42,816 nucleotides of DNA from Acidobacteria bacterium 13_1_20CM_3_53_8 (GCA_001920415.1 MNJR01000095.1:1-42816); one strand, 5' to 3'; shown: positions 1 to 9,026, counted from the stretch's first letter. Translations and numbers: made by a program. Notes: generated by a model from the sequence alone, not told the origin.

Positions 1-3000
1 TTGATGCAGGATTGATCCACACCGCATTGCGTTATCTGGCTAGTCCAGTAATCCCATCCTCCCTGATCCGGGTAGCGGCTCAGGAAGTCCAGATAGTTCT
101 GACGCACGAAATAGCGAGCGTCGTCAATGGGGTTGGTCGTGGGCTGAACACTATCGTTGTCGTGAATCGTCAGAGTTGCAATCGCCTGCGCTCCTAACGT
201 TGCGCCAGACGGACTATTTAACCTGAGATTGACTGTTTCATCTCCTTCGACGTAAGCATCATCCGCTATCAGCACAGCAAAGCTTTTGCTTGTCTCTCCA
301 GGCGCAAAGTTGAGCGTGCCTGTGGTCGTAGTGTAGTCAGTGCTTTGATTCGCCGTGCCGTCGCTGGTCGCGTAACCAACCGTTGCGTTGCCAGACACAT
401 CGCCCGTGCGGGTCACGTTGATCGTTGCGTAGTCATCGCCCTCCGTCACGTTATAAGCTGCGGCGCTGAACTGTATGTTGCGTACAACAGTGGCTGTGAA
501 GTTCGCCGTCTGGCTATTGCTCAAGTTATTGAAGGTCTGCGCTGTCGGAGTGAAGACGAAATTGATCTTCGACGGCGTAATAGTGTAGTTGCCGCTAGCC
601 TGTAGGTTGGGGAATAAGTAATAGCCATCCGGGTCTGTGTTGACCACGCCGCTGCTTGTTCCGCTTAACGTGACGGTCGCGCTAAGACCTGAGCCGCCAG
701 CGCTATCTGTTACTCGACCGATGATGGAGAGGTCGGACGCCGAACTTAGCTTGGACACGAAAGCGTCGCCATACCCACTCATATGCGACTGTAGGGGAGC
801 CGCGACCGGGTAATTGCTGGCATAGGTGAAGCCTGTAACGTAAGCGTTGCCGTTGGCGTCTACCGCAACGGCATTGCCTCCGTCAACATCGTCTCCCCCA
901 AGATAAGTAGAATATGCGAGGGCGGAACCCGCAGGAGTTAACTCTGTAACGAACGCATCATCGTACCCGTTATTGCCAGATTGCACGGCATTCATTGTCG
1001 GGAAATTGCTCGAAGAAGTTTGGCCGGTAATGTAAACGCTGTGATGCGAGTCAACGGCGATTCCATAGCCCGCATCATTCAAATCGCCCCCCAAGTAAGT
1101 TGAGTAGATTAGAGACGAACCTGCGGGGTTCAGTCGCGTGACGAAGGCGTCGTTGTAAAAATTAGCGCAACTGTTGCAAGCGGATTGAAATGCGCTGACA
1201 ATGGGGAAGTTAGATGAAATGGTGCTGCCCGTGAGATAGACGCCTCCCGTATTGTCCAGAACGAGGGCATTGCCGAAATCATCGTTTGAGCCTCCGATGA
1301 ATGTAGAATAGAGAAGAGCAGACCCCGTTGAATTCAGCTTCGCCACAATCACGTCAGAGCCGCCAGCGTTATTCGGTTGTAAAGCATTCGCGGTCGGGAA
1401 GTCCGTCGAGTAGGAAGACCCGGCCACAACGGCGTTGCCACTGGCATCAACCGCGACTTGATTTCCGGTGTCAACCTCCGCGCCTCCCAGATAGGTCGAG
1501 TAAATAAGCGCCGAACCGTCTGACGAGAGTTTGGCAACGAAGGCGTCAGTGCCGCTATCGGTTCCTGCATAGACATTGGCGGCGTTCGTCGGGTCAAGCG
1601 CAAGCGCTTTGATTCTCAGGCTGCCTAATCCGTTATTGCTGCTGCTCCAATGGGCACCCGAATCGGTGCTTTTATAGATACCACCGCCTTCGCTTGCGGC
1701 GTAAACGGTCGTAGCGTTCATTGGGTCAAGAGCCAACGCATTGATATGGAAGAACGACATGCCCGCAGTACCTCTCTCCCAATTGTTGCCACCGTCGGAA
1801 CTCTTAAAAACGCCGCCAGCGGTCGCGGCATAAATGCCAGAAGTGTTGGTCGGATCAATAGCAAGATCGTAGGCAGCATACGGCCCGTAGAAACTGGTCT
1901 GTGTCCATGACATGCCTGCGTTCGTGCTTCTATAAACGCCGTGATCAGTGCCAGCCCAAACTATAGACGTATTTGTCGGGTTGATGGCGACGGAGTTAAC
2001 ATTCCCTGTGCTAAAATTTCCGACCAGAATGTTCGAAGAGAAATGAGCGCCGCCGTCAATACTCTTGAAAATAGCGTTTCTGTATCCGACGTAGAGCGTG
2101 TTGCCGTTCGATGGGTCAACGGCTATCGAAATAGGAATTTGAGGGGGGCTTAGCAAGCTCCAATTGTTCCCCCCGTCTGTGCTCTTATAAAGAGCACCAG
2201 TCGTTATTGCGTAAAGCGTCGAAGGGTTGAGATGATCAATTGCCAGCTTGTTAACAGTCCCGTTGATCTGGCTAGCGCCTATAGCATTCCAGTTTCCGCC
2301 GCCATTGCTGCTTTTGAAGATACCGAAATCAGTTCCCGCATAAAGGGTCACAGGGTTCGACGGATCAATCGCAAGAGAGTTAACGAAGGCCACCGAGAGA
2401 CCTTTAGCCGCAGATGCCCAGTGATCACCAGCGTCTGTGCTCTTGAATGACGGGCTGCCCGACCTTGTAGCCTGTATCGCATTTGCCACAGGAAAATTCA
2501 GAGACCTTGTGTATCCTGTGATGTAGGCGCTGCCATTGCCATCAACGGCGACGCTATTCGCCTCGTCGCTCCTTGTACCGCCAAGGTAGGTAGAATAAAC
2601 CAGCACCGAACCCGTCGGGTCTAACTTTGCGATGAAGCCATGAAGGTAGGGTAAGCTACTTGTTGCCTGAATGGGATTGACGGTTGGGAAATCGATCGAG
2701 GCAGTGCCGCCCACAATGTAAGCGTTTCCGGCAGCGTCTGTAGTAATTCCGTGAGCCGTCTCAGTGCGGCTTCCACCTATATATACTGAGTATAGAATTG
2801 CTGAGCCAGTCGGATTCAGCTTTGCCACGAAAACGTTCCTGAGAGCCGCGGACTTTATTCCGTTCGCCGGGAAATCTGTTGACCCGGTTTCACCAGCGAT
2901 GTAGGCATTTCCCGCTGCATCAACGCTGATCGCGTCACCTTCGTCTGGACCATTTCCTCCTAGATAAGTCGAGTAGGCGAGCGTAGGGTCTATCACAAGC

Positions 3001-3884
3001 AATTGGCTCCGGTCATAGTCACCGATTTTGAAACCAACTTGATTCTTATTTCTCAGCACAAAGCGGCTGGCGATTTCTCGTCTCTCACCGTTGATCTTTT
3101 GATAAGCGACAGGCTTGCGCAGGATAACGTCGCCCGCGGATGTGGTCAGCACCAAGTCTCCTTGGCTGTTAACTACAAAACGAGTCGCCCCTTGAAAAGA
3201 GAGTTTGATGGCATCTGTAGAAGCGCCGGGAGCAACCTCGAAGTCGTATTCAAGCTGGCGCTGGTTACCGTAATAAACAAGGTCAATCGCCGGGTACACA
3301 TTCGAGTAGCGAACCTGCGCGTATGTCGGAACATTTGTGCGCCACGCCGCTCGATCATCCCCGACAAAGTAATTGGCCTTGCCCGGCAACTCGTTAACTC
3401 CTGCTATCTTGGCCGCAGGGTCAGCGTTCACTATCTGCATACGCAGCAGACCTCGCTCTTCCCCAATGGCACGCGAATCAGGATTGTCATTCCTTATGGA
3501 AGAATCATTGCCTCCGCTCTGTTTTGACGAACGCCTCAGAGACAGAACAGCTTCAGTCGGCTTGAGAAAAAGTTCGTAGCCATCGCCGCGCGAGACAAAC
3601 TTCGTCTCACCCTTGACCTGACCTTGATTGGTCTCAAAGCTCAAGGGTAGCTTCCCATACGCCTCACTGATTCTTGTGCGCGTAGCGTGATTAATTCCCT
3701 GTGAGGCCCTATTCTGAGACTGTGCGTTTTCAACGCCGCGAGGGGACGATAGAGATGCAGGATCAAGCGCGCTCTGTCGCTGTAGATTATGCGACCAAGC
3801 GGTTTGGACAGATAGGACGGCTAAAGACAGAATGAACGTCAGAATGGTCTTCACACGAGACCGCGATAGCAAGGTATAAGGCAT
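1..3884 (-). CDS. Secreted SBBP beta-propeller / BNR / Calx-beta / DUF4214 protein (C-terminus cut by window edge)
   Basis: This open frame runs from ATG at 3884 off the left edge (1294 full codons), with AAGGTGA about 9 nt upstream as ribosome binding site. A hydrophobic stretch near residues 13-30 looks like a signal peptide. Residues about 73-300 match the N-terminal domain typical of SBBP proteins (FETNQGQ, then RGDGYELFLKPTEAVL). SBBP repeats follow, marked by repeated STYLGG and AYITG/AYVTG strings. A block of BNR/sortilin-like repeats (KSTDGGNNW type) at about 478-775 interrupts them. A carboxypeptidase-regulatory-like fold lies at about 1049-1129, a Calx-beta domain at about 1139-1235, and the start of DUF4214 (FVRQNYLDFLSRYPDQGG) at about 1245. 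Such proteins are usually exported or surface bound; the binding partner is unknown. It shares its C-terminal domain type with the proteins at 31408 and 34600, but not their leader sequence. Confidence 0.9.
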   Translation of the reverse strand, partial: MPYTLLSRSRVKTILTFILSLAVLSVQTAWSHNLQRQSALDPASLSSPRGVENAQSQNRASQGINHATRTRISEAYGKLPLSFETNQGQVKGETKFVSRGDGYELFLKPTEAVLSLRRSSKQSGGNDSSIRNDNPDSRAIGEERGLLRMQIVNADPAAKIAGVNELPGKANYFVGDDRAAWRTNVPTYAQVRYSNVYPAIDLVYYGNQRQLEYDFEVAPGASTDAIKLSFQGATRFVVNSQGDLVLTTSAGDVILRKPVAYQKINGERREIASRFVLRNKNQVGFKIGDYDRSQLLVIDPTLAYSTYLGGNGPDEGDAISVDAAGNAYIAGETGSTDFPANGIKSAALRNVFVAKLNPTGSAILYSVYIGGSRTETAHGITTDAAGNAYIVGGTASIDFPTVNPIQATSSLPYLHGFIAKLDPTGSVLVYSTYLGGTRSDEANSVAVDGNGSAYITGYTRSLNFPVANAIQATRSGSPSFKSTDAGDHWASAAKGLSVAFVNSLAIDPSNPVTLYAGTDFGIFKSSNGGGNWNAIGASQINGTVNKLAIDHLNPSTLYAITTGALYKSTDGGNNWSLLSPPQIPISIAVDPSNGNTLYVGYRNAIFKSIDGGAHFSSNILVGNFSTGNVNSVAINPTNTSIVWAGTDHGVYRSTNAGMSWTQTSFYGPYAAYDLAIDPTNTSGIYAATAGGVFKSSDGGNNWERGTAGMSFFHINALALDPMNATTVYAASEGGGIYKSTDSGAHWSSSNNGLGSLRIKALALDPTNAANVYAGTDSGTDAFVAKLSSDGSALIYSTYLGGAEVDTGNQVAVDASGNAVVAGSSYSTDFPTANALQPNNAGGSDVIVAKLNSTGSALLYSTFIGGSNDDFGNALVLDNTGGVYLTGSTISSNFPIVSAFQSACNSCANFYNDAFVTRLNPAGSSLIYSTYLGGDLNDAGYGIAVDSHHSVYITGQTSSSNFPTMNAVQSGNNGYDDAFVTELTPAGSALAYSTYLGGDDVDGGNAVAVDANGNAYVTGFTYASNYPVAAPLQSHMSGYGDAFVSKLSSASDLSIIGRVTDSAGGSGLSATVTLSGTSSGVVNTDPDGYYLFPNLQASGNYTITPSKINFVFTPTAQTFNNLSNSQTANFTATVVRNIQFSAAAYNVTEGDDYATINVTRTGDVSGNATVGYATSDGTANQSTDYTTTTGTLNFAPGETSKSFAVLIADDAYVEGDETVNLRLNSPSGATLGAQAIATLTIHDNDSVQPTTNPIDDARYFVRQNYLDFLSRYPDQGGWDYWTSQITQCGVDQSCI

Positions 3885-3961
3885 AAATTTACTTCACCTT
3901 AAAACTCGATAACTACTTCCTTCACTAAGGGGGGCAAATACAGCATGTTGGTCGGGCACAA

Positions 3962-3979
3962 CCCTACATAGATGCAGGG
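3962..3979. promoter_or_regulatory. 18-bp dyad upstream of the SBBP gene, possible operator
   Basis: CCCTACATAGATGCAGGG is a near-perfect palindrome (one mismatched pair) lying about 80 bp before the SBBP start codon. A related but looser dyad (TATGTATGG and CCTACATA) lies just upstream of the exported-protein gene at 31408. It could be a regulator site or a small hairpin in the leader. No matching regulator was seen. Confidence 0.25.
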
Positions 3980-3996
3980 CTAAAATGAGTGGTTGT

Positions 3997-4022
3997 AAGT
4001 AGATTGGGAACTCAATCTACTT
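3997..4022 (-). terminator. Perfect 10-bp hairpin overlapping the GT39 stop codon
   Basis: AAGTAGATTG and CAATCTACTT pair perfectly around a 6-nt loop. The stem overlaps the stop codon of the GT39 gene. There is no T-run on the minus-strand side, so it is a weak terminator or an mRNA 3'-end hairpin. Confidence 0.35.
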
Positions 4023-5555
4023 TTTCTCAAACAGATAAATCTCCACGCCCGGATCAATTCTATGCTCCGCTACAACATACCACTCGCTCATCTGCATGGG
4101 CACGAGATAGCTCAACTCATTCTGATGAGAGAGGACTATCCAAACGCGGTTGTGGCCTTCAATAACAGGTTTGAGAAGTTCCGCGACGTTGTCGCTTCTC
4201 AATTCGTCGTAGCGCCCCAGTTGATTGTTGTAATCGGGGAAAGGTTTCTCTGTGATGTCTGTGCGCCGCGCGTAGTAATCGAAAGGCATGTGCGCGGCTG
4301 GCTCTATGAAAAGAACAAGGTCGCCGCGTTGCGCCTTCTGATTGAAGAAAGCCACCGAGTCGCGCCAAACGTCCTTCTTTATTGCGCGGTAATAATCGCG
4401 CATGTCCGTGAGCGCAAAGATAAGGAAGGCCACGACCAGAAGGGTGCGCACGGGCAGAGACCGCAGGCTCATCACGCCGCGCGCGGCCAGGATAAGAAAC
4501 GCTGGCGAGGCCGGGATGGTGTATTTCAAGAGAAAAATCGGCGTGACGAAATGAGAAACTACGAAGGGCAGAAGAATCACGCCTGCAAGCCAGATGAGAA
4601 GAAAGAGAATTTTTTGTCGGTTGGTGAACGGCAAGCTCGCATTGCTTTGATTCTCGCCGTTGTTGATGAAATGCGCGCTCGCTCGACTCACTCTTTTAAG
4701 AAGAAGTATGACTGGGATTGCTGCGAGCGGCACGAGCAGCCAAGTCAATTTGTACGAGCCTGCTATGGTTATCCACGTAAGCCTAAACTCGTTCCACGTA
4801 GGGCGCGGTATCCAGAAACCTTTACGCACACGCAAGACCTGACGTGTGAGCACTGTGAGCCACGGCACGAATAGTAGAAATAAGATTGACTGCGCCAGAA
4901 TCCATCTCTTGAATACTCTTTTGAATATTTCGCGCGAAGAGAAGTAGAGCGTCAGGAAGAATATGTTCTCGGCTGCGATGACGAAGAGGCCGTAGACGTG
5001 CGTGTGCATCAGTAGGATGCTTGTCAGCACGTAGCCCATCATCATCCAGTTGCTTCTCGCCTCGAATAGTTTTAGAAAAAAGTATAGAGAGGCGAGCGTG
5101 AGCATCACCAAGAGCGAGTACATGCGCGTCTCTTGCGAAAAATCTATGTTGAAGTGGGAGAAGGCCATGAAGAGCGCGCTCAAGATTCCAGTCGGGCGGT
5201 CAAAGAGCAGCGCGGCCAATTTGTATGCGAGCGGTATACAGATGATTCCGAAGAGCGCGGAGAGCAGGCGAGCGCTCTCTTCGGAATCCCCAAAAAAATT
5301 TATCCAGTAGTGCAGCAGGAAATAGTAGAGCGGCGGGTGAACATCCCTTGAGGCTTCGTCAATTATCCCTGAAATATTTTCGTGCGCGACTTGAATCGAG
5401 TAGGCTTCGTCCAACCAGATGCTATCTGAACTGAGGTAAGCGATTCTCAGCAGCGCGCCCGTTGCGATGATGAGGACGAGGCAAGCCAGGACTAGCCGTG
5501 TACGGCTGCTATTAATTTCCGTTGCGAGATTGTTCGTCTTCGTTGAGCTTGTCAA
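4017..5555 (-). CDS. GT39-family membrane glycosyltransferase (PMT/ArnT-like)
   Basis: A 512-residue polytopic membrane protein. An early loop carries the acidic motif SIWLDEAYS (about 46-54), followed by DVHPPLYYFLLHYW; both are hallmarks of GT-C enzymes that use polyprenyl-phosphate sugars on the periplasmic face. About ten hydrophobic helices follow, then a short soluble C-terminal domain (about 420-512). Family knowledge suggests transfer of a sugar to lipid, glycan or protein, but the acceptor cannot be read from sequence. The start is TTG at 5555, inside the end of the upstream regulator gene (44-bp overlap). No in-frame ATG exists near the first membrane helix, so the exact start is uncertain. 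It is probably co-transcribed with the gene at 5512-6381. Confidence 0.87.
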   Translation of the reverse strand: MTSSTKTNNLATEINSSRTRLVLACLVLIIATGALLRIAYLSSDSIWLDEAYSIQVAHENISGIIDEASRDVHPPLYYFLLHYWINFFGDSEESARLLSALFGIICIPLAYKLAALLFDRPTGILSALFMAFSHFNIDFSQETRMYSLLVMLTLASLYFFLKLFEARSNWMMMGYVLTSILLMHTHVYGLFVIAAENIFFLTLYFSSREIFKRVFKRWILAQSILFLLFVPWLTVLTRQVLRVRKGFWIPRPTWNEFRLTWITIAGSYKLTWLLVPLAAIPVILLLKRVSRASAHFINNGENQSNASLPFTNRQKILFLLIWLAGVILLPFVVSHFVTPIFLLKYTIPASPAFLILAARGVMSLRSLPVRTLLVVAFLIFALTDMRDYYRAIKKDVWRDSVAFFNQKAQRGDLVLFIEPAAHMPFDYYARRTDITEKPFPDYNNQLGRYDELRSDNVAELLKPVIEGHNRVWIVLSHQNELSYLVPMQMSEWYVVAEHRIDPGVEIYLFEKK

Positions 5556-6381
5556 TCAGTTGCTTCTCGAACGTCTCTTCGGGGCGTTTGACCATCGTCA
5601 GGCGGTTGCCGCGATCATTGTACTCAACTTCGTCCATTATGTTGTAGATGAGAAGCACGCCTCGCCCGGAGGAGCGGAAGAGATTTTCGGGGTCGCGCGG
5701 GTCTGGAATATCCGCCACGTTGAAGCCTGCGCCCTCGTCTTCGATTGTGAAGCGCGCCTCTTTCGGGGAAAGCTCTGCTGTGATGCGAACCAGTTTCGTG
5801 GGATCATTTCGGTTGCCGTGCTTGACGGCGTTGACGAAAGCTTCGTCCAGAGCTACGAAGAGGTTCGAGCGTTCGGGTTTTATGAGTCCGAGTTTTGCTA
5901 CGCGTTCTATCAAATACTGTAGCACGCCGTTCATCAAAGAGAGGTCGCTTGGCAATTCAAAATCAATTTTTTCGTGCACGTAGGGAAGAACCTTTATGTC
6001 GTCAATGAAGCGAAGCTTGTAGGAGAGCGTCTTTTCGACAATGCCCTGAAGCTCCTCTTTGTTATAGGGGACGCGCAGGTAGTTCGATGCGCCTATCTTG
6101 AAAGCTTTGACTATGCCGGGCTGCTGGGCTTGATTTGAAGAGACGACTATAGGAATCATCAAACGCTTGCGCTTGATTTCGCTAACGAGTTGCACACCGC
6201 CCTCTGCGTCATCCGTCAAATCGCTGATGACAAGGTCGAATTCGTCCAAATCATCGCGCTCCAAGGCTTTCGCGCGGTCGCCAATCGCCACGACCTCGTG
6301 CCCCATCTCGCGCAACGCCTGCTCAAGGACGGCGCGCAGTTCATCGTTATTATCGACGATGAGAATTCGTCGTCTTTCCAT
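5512..6381 (-). CDS. Receiver domain fused to RsbW-like histidine-kinase-type ATPase (anti-sigma regulatory type)
   Basis: 289 residues from ATG 6381, chosen because AGAAGG stands just upstream; an in-frame extension to 6483 has no such signal and no conserved sequence. Residues 1-120 form a receiver domain: D10 in the acidic pocket, phospho-acceptor D54 (VISDLTDD), SS81-82 as switch residues. The lysine that normally precedes Pro in the last motif is replaced (YLRVPYN, V104), so phosphorylation chemistry may be altered. Residues about 140-275 form a GHKL ATPase of the RsbW/SpoIIAB class, with N-box LDEAFVNAVKHGN, G1 DEGAGF and G2 GRGVLLI. Such proteins switch anti-sigma-factor antagonists or act as response regulators with kinase output. 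The next gene (GT39) overlaps it by 44 bp. Confidence 0.88.
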   Translation of the reverse strand: MERRRILIVDNNDELRAVLEQALREMGHEVVAIGDRAKALERDDLDEFDLVISDLTDDAEGGVQLVSEIKRKRLMIPIVVSSNQAQQPGIVKAFKIGASNYLRVPYNKEELQGIVEKTLSYKLRFIDDIKVLPYVHEKIDFELPSDLSLMNGVLQYLIERVAKLGLIKPERSNLFVALDEAFVNAVKHGNRNDPTKLVRITAELSPKEARFTIEDEGAGFNVADIPDPRDPENLFRSSGRGVLLIYNIMDEVEYNDRGNRLTMVKRPEETFEKQLIDKLNEDEQSRNGN

Positions 6382-6490
6382 CGAGCCTTCTGTCCAGCCT
6401 TGATGATGTGGAAGGGAAGAGCCAAGCGGCCTAGTCGCGCTTTTCCGAACCGTTGTACGAAAAAGTCCCACCCCGCGTTTCAAATAATAT

Positions 6491-6618
6491 AATGGTAAAT
6501 GGTAAATGGTAAATGGTAAATGGAGGTTGAAGCTCAGCGGCGGGCTGCCTTTTTCTATTCACGATTTACGGTTCACGGCTATTAATCCATTCACCATTTA
6601 CCATTTACTATTCACCAT
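6491..6618. repeat. Heptamer inverted repeat (AATGGTA type) between divergent genes
   Basis: The left arm, 6491-6523, is almost five tandem copies of the heptamer AATGGTA. The right arm, 6587-6618, is the imperfect complement (CCATTTA/CCATTCA units). About 63 bp separate them. The whole element fills the gap between the regulator at 6381 (minus) and the acyltransferase at 6654 (plus), where promoters for both genes would be expected. It has the same text as the element at 23416-23492. Confidence 0.85.
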
Positions 6619-6653
6619 CTTTTCCTGCTATCCTCGTTCGTCTGATACAGAAG

Positions 6654-7412
6654 ATGCAAGCTTCAGTCGAACAGAATCCCTCGTCTGGCGAGCGCCGTAT
6701 AGCGCGCAGTGTCGAGCGCGCGTACATGTTTGCAGACCTCTCTGCCTATCCGTTCAGGAAACGTCTTCTAATACGCCTGGCCGATCTGCTCTTCTACGGT
6801 CTGATTAATCTTATAGGCTCTACGGCGCGCTATGAGGTTAAAGGATGGGAGCATTTCGAGACTCTCGCGCGCGACGGTTTTGCCGGAATTCATGCTGCAT
6901 GGCATGACTGTATCTATCTAGCCATCTACTTCTGGCGGCGTCGCGGCATAGTTTACTTGACATCGCAAAGTTTCGACGGCGAGTACATCGCGCGGTTTCT
7001 ACAGAGATTCGGCTTCGGCGCGGTGCGTGGGTCATCAACGCGCGGCGGCATAGGCGCAATGGTAGAGATTGCGCGCATCTTACGCGCTTCGATTTCTGTC
7101 GGATTTACTGTTGATGGCCCGAAGGGGCCGCGACGCCTAGCCAAGATGGGCGCGGTATTGCTGGCGAAAAAGACGGGGCAGCCCATACTCCCCTTCAGCG
7201 TCACGGCCAAGCGATTCTGGCAAGCGCCCTCATGGGACGGCCTTCAAGTGCCAATGCCTTTTACGCGCGCGCTAATGGAAATCGCCCCACCTGTCTATGT
7301 TCCTACGGATGCGGATGATGCTACACTTCAGGCTAAACTAGACGAACTACAAAGCAGGATGGATGAGCTTAACCGACGCGGCGAAGAATGGCGCACGCAC
7401 CCGTTGGCGTAG
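6654..7412 (+). CDS. DUF374 / lysophospholipid acyltransferase family protein
   Basis: A 252-residue protein. HAAWHDCIYL (about 80-89) fits the acceptor histidine region of DUF374 acyltransferases. RGSSTRGG and VDGPKGPR are the two later signature motifs of this LPLAT subfamily, near residues 124-160. Members are inner-membrane or membrane-associated enzymes thought to acylate lipid A-like or phospholipid precursors. The first 24 residues are not conserved-looking; a second ATG at 6726, just before the hydrophobic helix RLADLLFYGLINLIG, is an alternative start. Neither has a strong ribosome binding site. The heptamer palindrome ends 35 bp upstream. Confidence 0.83.
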   Translation: MQASVEQNPSSGERRIARSVERAYMFADLSAYPFRKRLLIRLADLLFYGLINLIGSTARYEVKGWEHFETLARDGFAGIHAAWHDCIYLAIYFWRRRGIVYLTSQSFDGEYIARFLQRFGFGAVRGSSTRGGIGAMVEIARILRASISVGFTVDGPKGPRRLAKMGAVLLAKKTGQPILPFSVTAKRFWQAPSWDGLQVPMPFTRALMEIAPPVYVPTDADDATLQAKLDELQSRMDELNRRGEEWRTHPLA

Positions 7413-7471
7413 CGTGCGTTAAGCGTCGTGTAGTAGGATTAGTCTTTCCTGAAATCAAAAAGAGGCGGCGC

Positions 7472-7609
7472 GTGCTCATCGCTTATTTTCACGGCGAGGG
7501 TTTAATAGAACCCCTTGTCGTCTTATTCATTTCCGGCTTCATTGTTTTCGGCGGAATCCTTGTGGGCATCTACATAATGCTGTACAGATTTCTCAAGAAT
7601 AAGGATTGA
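7472..7609 (+). CDS. Small single-pass membrane protein (45 aa)
   Basis: GTG at 7472 follows AGAGG at a 6-nt spacing. The 45-residue product has one strong transmembrane helix (LVVLFISGFIVFGGILVGIY) and a basic tail (RFLKNKD), suggesting N-out/C-in topology. It overlaps the start of the peptidase gene by 4 bp (TTGA), consistent with translational coupling. A longer in-frame reading from 7388 overlaps the acyltransferase and looks less likely. I do not recognise a family; it may be an unannotated small membrane protein. Confidence 0.5.
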   Translation: MLIAYFHGEGLIEPLVVLFISGFIVFGGILVGIYIMLYRFLKNKD

Positions 7610-8775
7610 GAAAAAGAGGCGGTCAAGAGCGCATCAAAAATCTTCTTCTTGAGTTGTGCGAAATCAGCAGCCCTTCTAGGCGTGAGGGCAAGGTGGCCGA
7701 GAAGATAAAGAGATACTGCGAAGAGATTGGCGCAGAGGTGGAAGTGGACGACGCTGGCGAGCGCGTTGGCGGCAACACCGGCAACGTCATCGCGCGCTTT
7801 CGCGGAACTATCCCCGGCGCTGAACCTATCATGATGAGCGCGCACATGGACACGGTCGTGCCTTGCGAAAACGTTCGCCCGATTGTTGAGGGCAACATCA
7901 TACGCACTGATGAATCAACCGTTTTGGGCGGTGATGACAAATCCGGCTGCGCCGTCATCATAGAAACCATACGCTGCTTGAAAGAGCAGAACATCCCGCA
8001 CACGGACATCGAAGCCATCTTCTCCATCTGCGAAGAAGTGGGCTTGCTAGGCGCGAAGAACGTTGATGTTTCTCGCTTGAGATCGAAGTACGGAATCGTC
8101 TTTGACTCGGACGATCCAGGCTTTCTCTTCACGAAAGGCCCATCGGCCAACCATCTTGAATTCAAGATTCACGGCCTGGAATCTCACGCAGGCGTCGCCC
8201 CCGAATCAGGCATCTCCGCAATCAAGATTGCTGCCGAAGCAATTTCCGGCATGAAACTCTTCCGCATTGACGAAGAGACAACGGCCAACATAGGTGTGAT
8301 ACGCGGCGGCGAGGCCACCAACATCATCACCAATCTAGTCGAACTCAAAGGCGAGGCGCGCTCGCTCAGTGAAGAGAAGCTGAAAGCGCAGTGCGACCAC
8401 ATGGTGAAATGTTTTGAAGACGCTGCGGCGAAATACGAAGTGACTGTTGATGGCAAGACTACGAAAGCTTGGGTCGAATCCAAGGTCGAGCCTGAGTATT
8501 ACGCCATGAATGTTTCCGACGATTCGCGCGTCGTGCAACTTGTCAAACAGGCTGCGGCCAACATGGGATTGAAGGTCGAGACGATGGCATCGGGCGGCGG
8601 CTGCGATGCGAACATTTTTAACAAGCGCGGGATAGAATGCGCCAACTTGGGCACAGGCATGCGCGCCATTCATACCGTCAAAGAGTGGCTCGACGTAAAG
8701 GACATGTACGCATCGGCAGAGATGACGCTGCAAATCTTGAAACTGAACGGCGAGATGGCAATGAAGCAAAAATAG
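7606..8775 (+). CDS. M20-family metallopeptidase, PepT-like
   Basis: A 389-residue zinc peptidase. SAHMDTV (about 80) carries the first metal His and catalytic Asp, GGDDKSG the bridging Asp, and CEEVGLLGA the catalytic and metal-binding glutamates. A later Asp (FDSDDPG) and a C-terminal IHTVKEW His complete the site. Residues about 185-300 form the dimerisation/lid domain (HAGVAPESG). The pattern fits PepT-like tripeptidase/aminopeptidase proteins that degrade cytoplasmic peptides. The start is TTG at 7606: a stop codon lies just two codons upstream and no ATG precedes the conserved region. The start overlaps the end of the small membrane gene. Confidence 0.9.
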   Translation: MRKRGGQERIKNLLLELCEISSPSRREGKVAEKIKRYCEEIGAEVEVDDAGERVGGNTGNVIARFRGTIPGAEPIMMSAHMDTVVPCENVRPIVEGNIIRTDESTVLGGDDKSGCAVIIETIRCLKEQNIPHTDIEAIFSICEEVGLLGAKNVDVSRLRSKYGIVFDSDDPGFLFTKGPSANHLEFKIHGLESHAGVAPESGISAIKIAAEAISGMKLFRIDEETTANIGVIRGGEATNIITNLVELKGEARSLSEEKLKAQCDHMVKCFEDAAAKYEVTVDGKTTKAWVESKVEPEYYAMNVSDDSRVVQLVKQAAANMGLKVETMASGGGCDANIFNKRGIECANLGTGMRAIHTVKEWLDVKDMYASAEMTLQILKLNGEMAMKQK

Positions 8776-8789
8776 TTCGGGTGATAATA

Positions 8790-9026
8790 ATGTCAAGGCT
8801 CAAGCACACTGATGAAGAAGAAAGCAAAGCGACGATGAAAGGCGTTCGATTCGTGACCGACGCTGAGGGGCGCAAGGTGGCCGTCATGTTAGACCTGGCA
8901 GAGTGGGGAGAACTTTGGGAAGACATTTACGACAACCTAATCGCTAACCAGCGCGCCGATGAGCCAAGCATGCCATTGGAAGAGTTCGAGGCTGAGCTAC
9001 GCGCCGAAGGTCTCTTGAATGAGTAG
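8790..9026 (+). CDS. RelB/Phd-like antitoxin of a RelE/ParE module
   Basis: A 78-residue acidic protein starting at ATG 8790, with GGGTGA about 5 nt upstream. The core RFVTDAEGRKVAVMLDLAEW is a short DNA-binding-type beta strand and helix start seen in antitoxins partnered with RelE toxins. The C-terminus (MPLEEFEAELRAEGLL) resembles the toxin-wrapping helix of such antitoxins. It overlaps the toxin gene by 8 bp. A second ATG at 8835 is possible. By family analogy it neutralises the toxin and represses its own operon. Confidence 0.75.
   Translation: MSRLKHTDEEESKATMKGVRFVTDAEGRKVAVMLDLAEWGELWEDIYDNLIANQRADEPSMPLEEFEAELRAEGLLNE

Noticed and set aside
3003-3527. 174-codon plus-strand open frame
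   Set aside because: Antisense to the SBBP protein gene, whose frame shows clear domains over the same bases.
4062-4874. 270-codon plus-strand open frame
   Set aside because: It is the reverse complement of the well-supported GT39 gene; its product is low-complexity and charged with no domain.
6382-6483. 34-residue N-terminal extension of the receiver/ATPase protein
   Set aside because: The receiver fold begins at the internal Met with AGAAGG upstream; the extension is not domain-like.
6491-6523. Tandem array that could be mistaken for CRISPR
   Set aside because: Units are 7 bp with no spacers and the array pairs with a complementary arm; no cas genes are present.
8637-8789. N-terminal extension of the RelB-like antitoxin into the peptidase gene
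   Set aside because: It overlaps the M20 peptidase C-terminus, which contains the conserved metal-binding His; the antitoxin has its own ribosome binding site at 8790.
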